A stretch of DNA of 64,000 bases from assembly GCF_003259365.1 (NCBI RefSeq), contig NZ_QLLY01000028.1, positions 33,878-97,877 on the forward strand, in the 5' to 3' direction. Below the pieces are notes generated by a model. The model had not been told where the DNA came from. It did not search any database and worked only from the letters and a program-made list of their open reading frames with translations. Position numbers and translations under genes: made by a program. This document shows, piece by piece, positions 16,856 to 25,430 of this stretch (position 1 is the stretch's first letter; the number at the start of each line of letters is the position of its first letter). Origin of the DNA: Streptomyces sp. PsTaAH-137. GTDB taxonomy: Bacteria; Actinomycetota; Actinomycetes; Streptomycetales; Streptomycetaceae.

Positions 16856-17688
16856 GCACGCCGCCCCCGCCCTACGCCCCGCCCGGCGCCTCGTACCACT
16901 CCCCCATCCCCGTGCGCCGCGCCCACCTCGGTGACGCGCTCGCCTCGGAGTGGACCAAGATCAGATCGGTGCGCTCCACGATGTGGACGCTCGGAGTGAT
17001 GATCGTGCTCATGGTCGGCATCGGACTCGCGTCGGCCGCGCTCGTCGCCTCATCGGACACCTCGTCGATGGACGGCGACGAGACGCTGGGCCTCGGCTTC
17101 TTCGGTGTGCTGCTCGGCATCATCTGCGTGATCACGCTGGGCGTCCTGACCATCGCGTCCGAGTACGGCACCGGCATGATCCGTACGACGATGACCGCCT
17201 GCTCCAGCCGCAGCCGGGTGCTGGCCGCCAAGGCGATCGTGTTCTTCTCGCTGGTCTTCGTGCTGACCACGGTGGTCGCCGCCCTGGTCGGCGCGCTCCA
17301 GGTGGCCATCGTGGGCGCCGAGGACTCGCCGACCGGCGCCATGTGGTTCAAGGCGACCGTCGGCGTCGGCCTGTTCGTGGCGCTGCTCGGCCTGCTCGGT
17401 CTCGCGCTCGGCACGCTCGTCCGGCACTCGGCGGGCGCGATCACCATCATGATCGGCATCGTGCTGCTGCCGCTGGTCCTCGCGCTGTTCATGTTCGCGG
17501 AGTCGCTGAAGGACCTCCAGCAGGCGCTGCTCGAGTACTCGATCCCGAGCCAGCTCGCCGTGCTCTACAACAACTCGGTGACCGGCGGCACGGGCCCGTC
17601 CGGCTGGGACCCGATGTGGATCATGCTGATCATCAGCGGTGTCGCTCTGGCCGCCGCGTTCGCCAGCCTCAACAGCCGGGACGTGTAG
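16852..17688 (+). CDS. ABC-2 type transporter permease
   Basis: A 278-residue membrane protein starting at ATG 16852, which overlaps the ATPase stop (ATGA). A Pro-rich cytoplasmic start of about 35 residues precedes SEWTKIRSVRSTMWTLGVMI. Six membrane segments are predicted, with the ATPase-contact loop ASEYGTGMIRTTMTACSSRS between the second and third. It pairs with the preceding ATPase to make the second exporter of the locus. Similarity to the permease at 13.8 kb implies an old operon duplication. Confidence 0.9.
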   Translation: MSTPPPPYAPPGASYHSPIPVRRAHLGDALASEWTKIRSVRSTMWTLGVMIVLMVGIGLASAALVASSDTSSMDGDETLGLGFFGVLLGIICVITLGVLTIASEYGTGMIRTTMTACSSRSRVLAAKAIVFFSLVFVLTTVVAALVGALQVAIVGAEDSPTGAMWFKATVGVGLFVALLGLLGLALGTLVRHSAGAITIMIGIVLLPLVLALFMFAESLKDLQQALLEYSIPSQLAVLYNNSVTGGTGPSGWDPMWIMLIISGVALAAAFASLNSRDV

Positions 17689-17708
17689 GACCTGTCCGGA
17701 GGGATCCC

Positions 17709-18035
17709 TCAGTAGCGCGGCGCGTTCCGGGACCGCTGCACCTTCGTGGTGCGGCGGTCCTTCGCGTTCCAGCACGCCTTGTGCCAGTGGCGGCGGTCGT
17801 CCACACCGCCGAACTCCGGCCAGGCCACGACATGGGCGACCCCGGAGGCGATCTCCTGGTCGCAGCCGGGGCAGCGGTAGGTCTTGCCGACCGCGCTCGC
17901 GCCCGCGACATGGCGCACGCTCCACTCCTCGCCCTGCCAGTGCTCGGTGGACTGGAACCCGCCGTAGCGCCGCCCCTCGTCCTCGCTGCTGCCGGACGAT
18001 CCGCCGGTCTTCGGGCGGTTGCGACGCGGGGACAC
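17709..18035 (-). CDS. Small conserved protein with Cys/His zinc-site pattern
   Basis: 108 residues from a GTG at 18035, with AGGTGATCC upstream. The first 35 residues are polar and disordered. The core has CPGCDQEI and, 25 residues later, HWHKACW, so Cys, Cys, His and Cys could bind zinc like a small treble-clef or zinc ribbon. There is no export signal. It is convergent with the second ABC-2 permease and divergent from the LLM oxidoreductase. No function is assigned. Confidence 0.75.
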   Translation of the reverse strand: MSPRRNRPKTGGSSGSSEDEGRRYGGFQSTEHWQGEEWSVRHVAGASAVGKTYRCPGCDQEIASGVAHVVAWPEFGGVDDRRHWHKACWNAKDRRTTKVQRSRNAPRY

Positions 18036-18259
18036 GGATCACCTCACGGGGTGCTGGTACGAAAGTGGGGGCTTGGGACCAGCGTACGCCGACGGAGCGG
18101 GGCCCCTCGGCCCTCACCACGGCCCGCGCCGACCCCACCGGCACCGGCGTTCCGCAGAAAATCTGTCAATCTTCATGCCAGGCCGTGTCTTTGGCACTTG
18201 CCAACCGTTAATGCCTGCATGGGGAGTGCCCGCGTCGGCGCCAAGGAGGCAAAAACGCG

Positions 18260-19294
18260 ATGCGCGTAGGAACGTTTGTACTGGCAGCTCAGTTTCCGGG
18301 CCAGGGGCAGGGAGAGGCGCTGCACCGTGCGGTGCGGTCCGCCGAGGTCGCGGAGGAGGCGGGCCTCGACACGGCCTGGCTCGCCGAACATCACTTCGTG
18401 CCGTACGGGACCTGCCCGTCGGCCGTCACACTGGCCGCGCTGCTGCTCGGCCGCACCCGCACGCTGCGGGTCGGCACCGCTGTGAGCGTGCTGCCGACGG
18501 CGCACCCGGTGGCCCTGGGCGAGCAGGCGGCCCTGCTCCACCTGACCTCGGGCGGGCGCTTCTCGCTCGGCGTGGGGCGCGGCGGGCCGTGGGTGGACCT
18601 GGAGGTCTTCGGCTCGGGTCTCGAGGCGTACGAGTCGGGGTTCCCGGACGCGCTCGACCTGCTGCTGCGCTGGCTGCGCGAGTCCCATGTGGCGGGCGAG
18701 GGCGGCCGGTTCGACTTCCGCGAGGTGCCGGTGGTGCCCCGCCCCGCGGAGGCGATAGGCGGCACCGATCCGGCCGGACCGGAGGTCGTCGTGGCCTGTA
18801 CGTCACCGAAGAGCGTGCGCACCGCGGCCGAGCGCGGCCTGCCGATGCTGCTCGGGATGCACTGCGGCGACGAGGACAAGGCGGAGATGGTCGCACTGTG
18901 GCGGCGCTGCGCGCGCGAGGCCGGGCGCACGCCCGACGAGATCCTCTCCGCGCCCCATGTCTCCGCCGGGGTCGCCCAGATCGGCGACAGCGGCGCGGAC
19001 GCGTCGGAGGCGCTTCTGAAGGCGATGCCAGGCTGGCTGAAACAGGGGCTGGACGCGCATGTGACGGTGGACGGACGCGTACGCAAGATGCGGGATCCGC
19101 GCGCCTATACGGAGCTGCTGTGCCGTCTGCACCCGGTCGGCACCCCGCAGTTGTGCGCGGACCGGCTCGCCGCCACGGCGGAGCGCACCGGCATCACACG
19201 CTTCGCGCTGCTCGTCGAGGGCTCGGGGGATCTCGCGGCGACGGAGGAGAACGTCCGCCGGCTGGGAGCCGAGGTACTCCCGCAACTCGGCTGA
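18260..19294 (+). CDS. LLM class F420/flavin-dependent oxidoreductase
   Basis: 344 residues with a (beta/alpha)8 luciferase-like fold. The start ATG 18260 follows a strong AAGGAGG site. Typical motifs are AEEAGLDTAWLAEHHF (about 33-48), LRVGTAVSVLPTAHPVALGEQ and LTSGGRFSLGVGRGG. Such enzymes use FMN or the deazaflavin F420. Substrate is not predictable; the family in actinomycetes includes monooxygenases of secondary metabolism and detoxification. The gene stands alone, ending at a terminator shared with the convergent gene at 19.4 kb. Confidence 0.9.
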   Translation: MRVGTFVLAAQFPGQGQGEALHRAVRSAEVAEEAGLDTAWLAEHHFVPYGTCPSAVTLAALLLGRTRTLRVGTAVSVLPTAHPVALGEQAALLHLTSGGRFSLGVGRGGPWVDLEVFGSGLEAYESGFPDALDLLLRWLRESHVAGEGGRFDFREVPVVPRPAEAIGGTDPAGPEVVVACTSPKSVRTAAERGLPMLLGMHCGDEDKAEMVALWRRCAREAGRTPDEILSAPHVSAGVAQIGDSGADASEALLKAMPGWLKQGLDAHVTVDGRVRKMRDPRAYTELLCRLHPVGTPQLCADRLAATAERTGITRFALLVEGSGDLAATEENVRRLGAEVLPQLG

Positions 19295-19324
19295 TCCCGC
19301 CCGTCGGTCACCCTTGAGGTCGGT

Positions 19325-19369
19325 GCCTGCCGCCCGTACAGAACACCTCCCGCGCACGGGACGGCAGGC
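19325..19369. terminator. Shared terminator between convergent genes
   Basis: GCCTGCCG (19325-19332) plus CCCGT pair with ACGGG (19356-19360) and CGGCAGGC (19362-19369), a stem of 13 pairs with one bulge. It lies between the LLM oxidoreductase stop and the stop of the convergent unknown gene. Confidence 0.7.
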
Positions 19370-19392
19370 AGACCGATCCAAGGCGTAAGCCG

Positions 19393-19785
19393 TCAGCAGT
19401 CACGCAGCTCCGGTGACTGGTTGAGCAGCTGGTTGCGGACCGAGGTGAAGCGGGCCAGCGTCTCGTCCACCTCCGGGGTCAGCGGGAACACCGCGACCCG
19501 GTGGCAGTTCTGGAACGCGAGCCGGACACCGAAGTGCCGCTGCAGGGCGCCGCGTATCGCGTCACTCGCGAGCGCACGCAGCAGCTGTCCACGTGCCTGC
19601 TCGTCCGGCGGCGGCGTCTGGTTGTCGGCGAAGTCTCCGCCGTCGACCTTCAGCTGAGCCACCAGGGAGCTGATCATCTCCCATGCGTAAGGCAGGGAGG
19701 TCCGGACGCAGTCGACGAAGTCCGCTTCGTCAACCTCGCCTCGCTCGGCCTGTTCCAACAGTGCCGGTGAGACGTCGAGCGACAT
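19393..19785 (-). CDS. Conserved actinobacterial protein of unknown function
   Basis: 130 residues from ATG 19785, chosen because GAGGAGAACC directly precedes it; longer frames run into promoter DNA. The protein is helical and acidic (LLEQAERGEVDEADFVDC, DNQTPPPDEQARGQLLRAL), without a signal peptide or membrane segment. It is divergent from nucS across 294 bases. This order next to nucS is common in Streptomyces, but no function is known to me. Confidence 0.8.
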   Translation of the reverse strand: MSLDVSPALLEQAERGEVDEADFVDCVRTSLPYAWEMISSLVAQLKVDGGDFADNQTPPPDEQARGQLLRALASDAIRGALQRHFGVRLAFQNCHRVAVFPLTPEVDETLARFTSVRNQLLNQSPELRDC

Positions 19786-20079
19786 GGGTTCTCCTCTCGC
19801 ACCCCCAGGGAGTGGGGGTTGACGGACAGGCCGGGAGCCCTCGGCACACGCGCCCCCTCGAACACGCAGCGTGCGCGCACCGCGACCTCCTGCTTCTACG
19901 GTATGCAACGCTTCCGGAGCGCAACAGGGCGTACCGGGCCCCAGTCGCACACAACCAGCCAATATCGAACGGGGTGCTTCTTAATAAAAGGGGCACTCGA
20001 AAGGGCTCGTGCACGGCGGATCAGGGCGCCGGGTGGGCGAAGTGCGGGGAGCGGCGGCAGTCGAGTAGCGTTGCCCACC

Positions 20080-20751
20080 ATGCGTCTCGTCATCGCCCGC
20101 TGCTCCGTTGATTACGCGGGCCGGCTCACCGCCCATCTCCCGTCGGCCCCCCGTCTCATCCTCGTGAAGGCGGACGGCAGCGTCTCCATCCACGCGGACG
20201 ACCGGGCCTACAAGCCCCTCAACTGGATGTCGCCGCCCTGCACCCTGAAGGAGGGCACGGGTGACGACGAAGGCACCTGGACCGTGATCAACAAAGCGGG
20301 CGAGAAACTGATCATCACGATGGAGGAGATCCTCCACGACTCCTCGCACGAACTCGGCGTCGACCCGGGTCTCATCAAGGACGGCGTGGAAGCACACCTC
20401 CAGGAACTCCTCGCGGACCGCATCGACACCCTCGGCGAGGGCTACACGCTGATCCGCCGCGAGTACATGACGGCGATCGGCCCGGTCGACATCCTGTGCC
20501 GGGACGCCGAGGGGCAGACCGTCGCCGTCGAGATCAAGCGGCGCGGCGAGATCGACGGTGTGGAGCAGCTGACGCGTTACCTGGAGCTGCTGAACCGGGA
20601 CCCGCATCTCGCGCCGGTGCGCGGGGTTTTCGCGGCTCAGGAGATCAAGCCGCAGGCGCGGGTGCTCGCCACCGACCGGGGGATCGGGTGCACGGTGCTG
20701 GACTACGACGCCATGCGCGGGATCGAGGACGACAAGTTGCGGCTCTTCTAG
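20080..20751 (+). CDS. nucS: Mismatch-specific endonuclease NucS
   Basis: 223 residues, the typical NucS (EndoMS) length. The N-terminal domain (about 1-115) binds DNA; the C-terminal RecB-like nuclease has Asp in GPVDILCRDAEG, then VEIKRRG (Glu and Lys of the D-ExK site) and a Gln/Tyr motif in EQLTRYLELLNRD. The last residues, KLRLF, fit the beta-clamp-binding tail known in this family. NucS gives mismatch repair in actinobacteria that lack MutS/MutL. ATG 20080 is the family start; an in-frame extension upstream lies in the divergent promoter region. Confidence 0.96.
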   Translation: MRLVIARCSVDYAGRLTAHLPSAPRLILVKADGSVSIHADDRAYKPLNWMSPPCTLKEGTGDDEGTWTVINKAGEKLIITMEEILHDSSHELGVDPGLIKDGVEAHLQELLADRIDTLGEGYTLIRREYMTAIGPVDILCRDAEGQTVAVEIKRRGEIDGVEQLTRYLELLNRDPHLAPVRGVFAAQEIKPQARVLATDRGIGCTVLDYDAMRGIEDDKLRLF

Positions 20752-20765
20752 AGCCCGGCTGTGAG

Positions 20766-20817
20766 AAAGCCGCGGTCGCGTCTGCCTGGTTGACGGGCAG
20801 ACGCGACCGCGGCTTTT
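20766..20817. terminator. Strong bidirectional terminator after nucS
   Basis: A 21-base perfect inverted repeat (20766-20786 and 20796-20816, starting AAAGCCGCGG) with a 9-base loop ends in TTTT. The A-rich and T-rich flanks make it work in both directions, serving nucS and the convergent ATPase gene at 20.9 kb. Confidence 0.88.
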
Positions 20818-20895
20818 CTGTGGCTGACCGCGCCCACGCGGCGGAGCCGCATGTCGACACAGCGCCGCGCCCCTTACGGGGCTTACGGAGCGCTT

Positions 20896-23388
20896 CTACA
20901 TGACCGTGTCGGAGGCGCTCGGGTCGTCGGCGGTCACCGGGGCGCTCGCCGTGTCGGTGGTGTCGGGGGGCGTCGGCGGCTCGGAGGTCGGCGGGGGCTC
21001 CGATGTGGCGGGCGGCTCGGACGTCTCCGGAGGCTTGGACGTCGGTGACTTCGTCGGAGACTTGGTGGGCGACTTCGTCGGGGACTTGGTCGGCTTCTTG
21101 GTCGGGGACTTCGTCGGCCGGTCCGGGGACTTGGAGCCGCTCGGGTCGTCCGACGGCGAGCCGCTGGCGCTCTGGGACGGCGTCGGGTCGTCCGCCGTGC
21201 CCGGGACGCCGTCCGCGCCGGGATCGGCCGACGCCGACGCGGAGCCGGAACCCGTACCGCCCTTGCCGCTGTCCTCGGCCTTGTCCGCGCCCAGCTCCCC
21301 GCCGGTTTCGCCCGCCGTGGCCGACGGGTTGGTGTTGACCTTGTCGGACGGCGGCTCGTCGTTGTTCGACAAGGTGCCAAGGGTCACGACCGTGCCGAGC
21401 ACCGCGGCGAGCAGCGCGCCCGCACCGGCCGCGACCATGTTGCGCCGGGCGCCGCCGACGATGGACTTGCGCGTGGGTGCCGCGCCGCCGCCGACCACCG
21501 TCGGGGCGGGCGCGGGCGGCCGGCTCACCAACGTCGCGGCCTCGCCCGCGGGTTCGGGCCGCGTGAACGCGGCGGCCACCCCGCCGGGCGGCGACTGCGA
21601 CTCCTCGTACATCGCGTCGGGGACTTCCTCGCCGGCCGCCGTGCGGCCACCGGGCAGCGCGCCGCCGGAACGGTCCGCCACCAGCGCGAGGGCGCGCCGT
21701 CCCGCGATCGTGCCGCGCTTGTCGGCGAGGGCGCCGCGCAGGCCGATGGAGGCCTCCAGCTCGGCGCGGGCCCGGTCGAGCTGCCCTTCGAGCAGCGCGA
21801 GGATCCCCAGCTCGTGGTGGAAGTAGGCCTCTTCGGGGACCAGCCCGGCGAGGCGTGCCGCTTCCTGTCCGGAGCGCAGGGCACGCTCCCAGGCGCTCCA
21901 GGCGAGTCCGGCGGCGAACGCGGGCGCGGCCGCACGGGCCAGCTCCACGGACGCGGGCGTCTCCTCGTCGTCGGCCGAGGCCGACACCGGTACGAGGACG
22001 GCGAGCGCGGCGAGCACGGCGTCGCTCTCGGCGGCGACCCGCTCGGGCCCGACCGAGGGGTGACCGGCCCACCAGGCGTAGTGCAGGGCCGCGGTGCGGG
22101 CCCGCTCGACGGTCTCGTCCCCGAACCCGGCGGCCTCCAGCTGCACCTGGACCCCGGCCGCGAGGCGGTACCGCGCGCCGACCGCGGTGACGAGCGCGCT
22201 GGAGACCAGCTCGGCGAGGGCCGCGTCGGCGTGCTGGTCGCCCACGAGCGCGGGCAGGTGCGCCTGGTGCGGGATCTCGCCGCCGAGCGCGACGGCGAAC
22301 CGCAGGGTGGCGCGGGCCGAGCGGCTCAGCCGGGAGGCGAGCAGCGCGGCGGGCGCGGCGCCCTCGGCGAGCGAGGGCAGGGGCACGTCGTCGCCGTCAC
22401 CGTCGGCGGGGTCGAACGGAACGTCGTCCGCCGGGGCGTCGGAGAGGGAGCCGAACGCGTCGAAGACGCTCGGGTCCGCGCGCTGCTGGTCGCGTTGTCG
22501 CAGCAGGGCTCCGGCCTGCGCGAACCGCAGCGGCAGCCCTTCCGACTCGAACCACAGGTCGCCCGCCCACTGGGCCTCGTCGTCGGTCAGGACCCGGCCG
22601 ACGACGCGCTCCAGGAGTTCCAGGCTGCCGCCGCGGCCCAGGCCGCCGAGGAAGACCTCCTCCACGTGGGAGTCAGCCGACGGCGCGGCGACGTCGGGCG
22701 TCGCGGCGAGCAGGAAGGCGCACTCCGGCGTGGCTTCGAGGAGTTCGTCGAGCTGGGCGCCGCCGAACTCCAGGTCGTCGAGGACGACGACGGCGCCGAC
22801 CTCGTGGACGAGCTCGCGCATCAGGGTGCGGTCGGGGCGGTGCAGGGGCGCCTTGTAGACGGCGCAGAACAGTTCGTGCAGCAGGTCGTCGGCCGAGCGG
22901 CGGTGTCCGGAGAGCCGGACGACGCCGTCGGGCGCGATGTCGAGGCAGTCCTCGGCGACCTGGTCGAGGAGCGCGGTGCGCCCGGATCCCGACGGTCCGG
23001 TGAGCCGTACGGAGCGCCCGCGCGCGAGGAGCCGTACCAGGCGCTCGCGGTCCTCCTGGCGCTCCAGGAGCGGCTGCCGGGGCAGCGCGGGCCCGGGTGG
23101 CAGCGGCGGGCGGGCGGCCCGTGCGCGCTCCGCGCGCTCGGTGGCGTCGAACTTGGCGGGCCTGCCCGGGCGTTCACCCGGCGGGCAGGGTTCGATCTCG
23201 CTGCCGTCGACGGGATTGACGGTGAGCAGATGGTCGCCCGACACGACCCGCACGGTGCGCGCGAGCGCGGGCACCGGCTGGCCGAAGTCGGGCTGGACGG
23301 GCGGCCGCGGGCGGCCGCCGTGCGCCGGCGTGCTGTCGTCGCGCCGGTCCTGACTGAAGTCCTCAGGTCCCCGGTTCGTCGGGTCCAT
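20896..23388 (-). CDS. Membrane-anchored STAND/NB-ARC-like ATPase with extracellular Pro-Ser-Thr tail
   Basis: 830 residues from ATG 23388. After a disordered start (1-100) comes a P-loop ATPase: GPSGSGRTAL at 131-140, where Arg137 replaces the usual Lys, and Walker B VVVLDDLEF near 205. A helical region with LELLERVVGR and WFESEGLPLRFAQAG follows, as in STAND winged-helix parts, then tetratricopeptide-like helices (AYFHHELGILALLEGQLDRA). A single membrane span (about 640-660, NMVAAGAGALLAAVLGTVV) precedes a 165-residue low-complexity tail with tandem KSPT units, then TSEPP units. The predicted layout is ATPase inside, tail in the wall. The STAS gene is upstream. A regulatory or scaffold role is inferred; no function is established. 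Confidence 0.8.
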   Translation of the reverse strand: MDPTNRGPEDFSQDRRDDSTPAHGGRPRPPVQPDFGQPVPALARTVRVVSGDHLLTVNPVDGSEIEPCPPGERPGRPAKFDATERAERARAARPPLPPGPALPRQPLLERQEDRERLVRLLARGRSVRLTGPSGSGRTALLDQVAEDCLDIAPDGVVRLSGHRRSADDLLHELFCAVYKAPLHRPDRTLMRELVHEVGAVVVLDDLEFGGAQLDELLEATPECAFLLAATPDVAAPSADSHVEEVFLGGLGRGGSLELLERVVGRVLTDDEAQWAGDLWFESEGLPLRFAQAGALLRQRDQQRADPSVFDAFGSLSDAPADDVPFDPADGDGDDVPLPSLAEGAAPAALLASRLSRSARATLRFAVALGGEIPHQAHLPALVGDQHADAALAELVSSALVTAVGARYRLAAGVQVQLEAAGFGDETVERARTAALHYAWWAGHPSVGPERVAAESDAVLAALAVLVPVSASADDEETPASVELARAAAPAFAAGLAWSAWERALRSGQEAARLAGLVPEEAYFHHELGILALLEGQLDRARAELEASIGLRGALADKRGTIAGRRALALVADRSGGALPGGRTAAGEEVPDAMYEESQSPPGGVAAAFTRPEPAGEAATLVSRPPAPAPTVVGGGAAPTRKSIVGGARRNMVAAGAGALLAAVLGTVVTLGTLSNNDEPPSDKVNTNPSATAGETGGELGADKAEDSGKGGTGSGSASASADPGADGVPGTADDPTPSQSASGSPSDDPSGSKSPDRPTKSPTKKPTKSPTKSPTKSPTKSPTSKPPETSEPPATSEPPPTSEPPTPPDTTDTASAPVTADDPSASDTVM

Positions 23389-23597
23389 GGTCAAAGCCCC
23401 CCAAAAGCGTGGTGTGCCGCTCGCCCCTCCCGGCCTGTGCACACTGCGCTGTCGCTTCTGGTCCGGTGGCCCGCGAGGCGGGTACGTCATACCGCGGGCG
23501 ACCGAACCCTAGACGTTGGCTCAGTATCTCCGAACAGCCGGGGTGCCGCGTCGCCCGAGACGTCACAGTCTCGTGAGGATTGTGGGCGCTTCCCCCA

Positions 23598-23633
23598 GGA
23601 ATGAATGATTCACATGGGAATGAATGATTCACA
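23598..23633. repeat. Tandem 17-base AT-rich direct repeat with palindromic core
   Basis: GGAATGAATGATTCACA occurs at 23598-23614 and again at 23617-23633 without mismatch, a 19-base period (two helical turns). Each copy contains TGAATGATTCA, a perfect palindrome around a central G. It is strikingly AT-rich in this genome. It lies between the STAS stop (23654, minus) and the ATPase start (23388, minus), about 210 bases upstream of that start, so an operator for the ATPase gene is the natural reading. Confidence 0.65.
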
Positions 23634-23653
23634 CCTTCGGGAGTGGACGTGCC

Positions 23654-23977
23654 TCACACGCGGGGCAGCGACTCGACTCCGATGCCGCCCTCGATGGCCA
23701 GGATCCGGTGCAGCCGGGTCGCGACCAGCAGGCGCTGCATGCGGTCCGGAACCCCGCGCAGCACGAGCCGTCGTCCACAGCGGCCGGCGCGCCGGTGGGC
23801 GCCCATGATGACGCCGAGTCCGGTCGCGTCCCACGAGTCCAGTTCGGACAGGTCGAGGACCAGGTCTCCGATGCCGTCGTCGACGGCGGTGTGCAGGACC
23901 GTACGGGCGTCCGCCGCGCTCCGGACGTCGAGGCGGCCCCCGACGACCAGCTCGGCGTGGTCGCCCCTGATGTGCAT
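23654..23977 (-). CDS. STAS domain protein, anti-sigma factor antagonist family
   Basis: 107 residues, a single STAS domain like BldG/SpoIIAA. The motif LDLSELDSWDATGLGVIMGA at about 42-61 contains the helix start where Ser is normally phosphorylated; here the position reads D-A-T-G-L-G, so Thr is the likely acceptor. GGGGAG lies upstream of ATG 23977. No anti-sigma kinase is in the window. The gene immediately precedes the STAND-like ATPase on the same strand, but a 265-base gap with its own repeats argues for a separate promoter. Confidence 0.9.
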   Translation of the reverse strand: MHIRGDHAELVVGGRLDVRSAADARTVLHTAVDDGIGDLVLDLSELDSWDATGLGVIMGAHRRAGRCGRRLVLRGVPDRMQRLLVATRLHRILAIEGGIGVESLPRV

Positions 23978-24152
23978 ATGCGCTCCCCAATGCGATCAGT
24001 CGTGACGAGAGGTTTCCATGTGATCTGGGTATGTCACTGCAACTGACTGGCTCAAGGCGCCAGAAGTTGCCGTCTGTAAGCGAACCGATACCGAATTCAC
24101 CCTGAGGGGTGATATCGCGTCAGGCGGGCCTGGTCGAGACCCGCTTACCGGT

Positions 24153-25004
24153 TCAGCCGTGCTTGTAGAAGCCCTGCCCGCTCTTGCGTCCGATGTCACC
24201 GGCGTCCACCATCCGGCGCATCAGCTCCGGCGGCGCGAACTTCTCGTCCTGCGACTCGGTGTAGATGTTGCTGGTGGCGTGCAGCAGGATGTCGACGCCG
24301 GTGAGGTCCGCCGTGGCCAGCGGGCCCATCGCGTGGCCGAAGCCCAGCTTGCAGGCGATGTCGATGTCCTCGGCGGTGGCGACGCCCGACTCGTACAGCT
24401 TCGCCGCCTCGACGACGAGGGCCGAGATGAGCCGGGTGGTGACGAAGCCCGCCACGTCACGGTTGACGACGATGCAGGTCTTGCCGACGGACTCGGCGAA
24501 CTCCCGCGCGGTGGCGAGGGTTTCGTCGCTCGTCTTGTAGCCGCGGACCAGCTCGCACAGCTGCATCATCGGCACCGGCGAGAAGAAGTGCGCACCGACG
24601 ACGCGCTCCGGGCGGTCCGTCACCGCCGCGATCTTGGTGATCGGGATGGCGGAGGTGTTCGACGCGAGCACCGTGTCGTCGCGCACGATCTTGTCGAGCG
24701 CGCGGAAGATCTCGTGCTTGATCTCCAGCTTCTCGAAGACGGCCTCGACGACGAGGTCGGCGTCGGCGGCGGCGTCCAGATCGGTGGTCGGGGTGATGCG
24801 GGCGAGGGCCGCCTCGGCGTCCTCGGCCGTCAGTTTGCCCTTGCTCACGAACTTGTCGTACGACGCCTTGATGCCGTCGGTGCCGCGCTTGAGGGCTTCG
24901 TCGGTGACGTCGCGCAGGACGACGTCCCAGCCCGCCTGGGCGGAGACCTGGGCGATGCCGGACCCCATGAGACCGGCTCCGATGACGGTGAGCTTCCCTG
25001 CCAC
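24153..25004 (-). CDS. 3-hydroxybutyryl-CoA dehydrogenase
   Basis: 283 residues from the GTG at 25004, preceded by GGGGAG; longer starts are rejected. The N-terminal Rossmann domain begins KLTVIGAGLMGSGIAQVSAQ, and HFFSPVPMMQLCELV with the catalytic His-Glu pair, followed by NRDVAGFVTTRL, marks the dehydrogenase. The C-terminal domain ends KSGQGFYKHG, typical for this family. It reduces acetoacetyl-CoA to 3-hydroxybutyryl-CoA with NAD(P)H, and is a metabolic partner of the thiolase at 5.6 kb. A small hairpin (24097-24112) follows the stop. Confidence 0.95.
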   Translation of the reverse strand: MAGKLTVIGAGLMGSGIAQVSAQAGWDVVLRDVTDEALKRGTDGIKASYDKFVSKGKLTAEDAEAALARITPTTDLDAAADADLVVEAVFEKLEIKHEIFRALDKIVRDDTVLASNTSAIPITKIAAVTDRPERVVGAHFFSPVPMMQLCELVRGYKTSDETLATAREFAESVGKTCIVVNRDVAGFVTTRLISALVVEAAKLYESGVATAEDIDIACKLGFGHAMGPLATADLTGVDILLHATSNIYTESQDEKFAPPELMRRMVDAGDIGRKSGQGFYKHG

Positions 25005-25161
25005 GTGCGACTCCCCTTTACCGCGTTCCCGCGTACCCGCGTACCGCTTAACCACTGTTTACGTTGCTCTGTGGCGGACGATAGCGCCCGTGAGGGAGCA
25101 TGTGGCGGTTAAGAGATGCGCGTCACGTCTCGAATGACGGACATCACACCGGCGGGCTCCA

Positions 25162-25430
25162 TCAGGCGTCGCGCACCGCATAGTTGAGCACCTTTTCGCT
25201 CAGGAGTTCCTCGGCGCCGTCGAGGAGACCGGGCATCTCGCGGGAGACCTCGGCGGGTCTGCCGCCGTCGAGCATGCGGCGGCCGGTGCCCGCCATGACC
25301 GTCTGGTGCACCCAGCCGATCTGACCGGCGATCAGATCCGGCAGCGGGTCGTCGTCGGCCGCGCGCGTCTCCTGGCGCGGGGTCTCGGTGAGGTTGTCGT
25401 GGGCCTCCTGCTGGATGACCCACAGCCGGT
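25162..25430 (-). pseudogene. TetR family regulator remnant (C-terminal part)
   Basis: The minus-strand frame ending at 25162 encodes about 90 residues that look like a TetR ligand-binding C-terminus: RLWVIQQEAHDNL, then DDDPLPDLIAGQIGWVHQTV and a final long helix LLDGAEELLSEKVLNYAVRDA. There is no helix-turn-helix N-terminus: upstream of about 25430 the same frame reads antisense to an ABC-2 permease fragment. The family call rests on pattern only. The upstream boundary is approximate. Confidence 0.5.
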
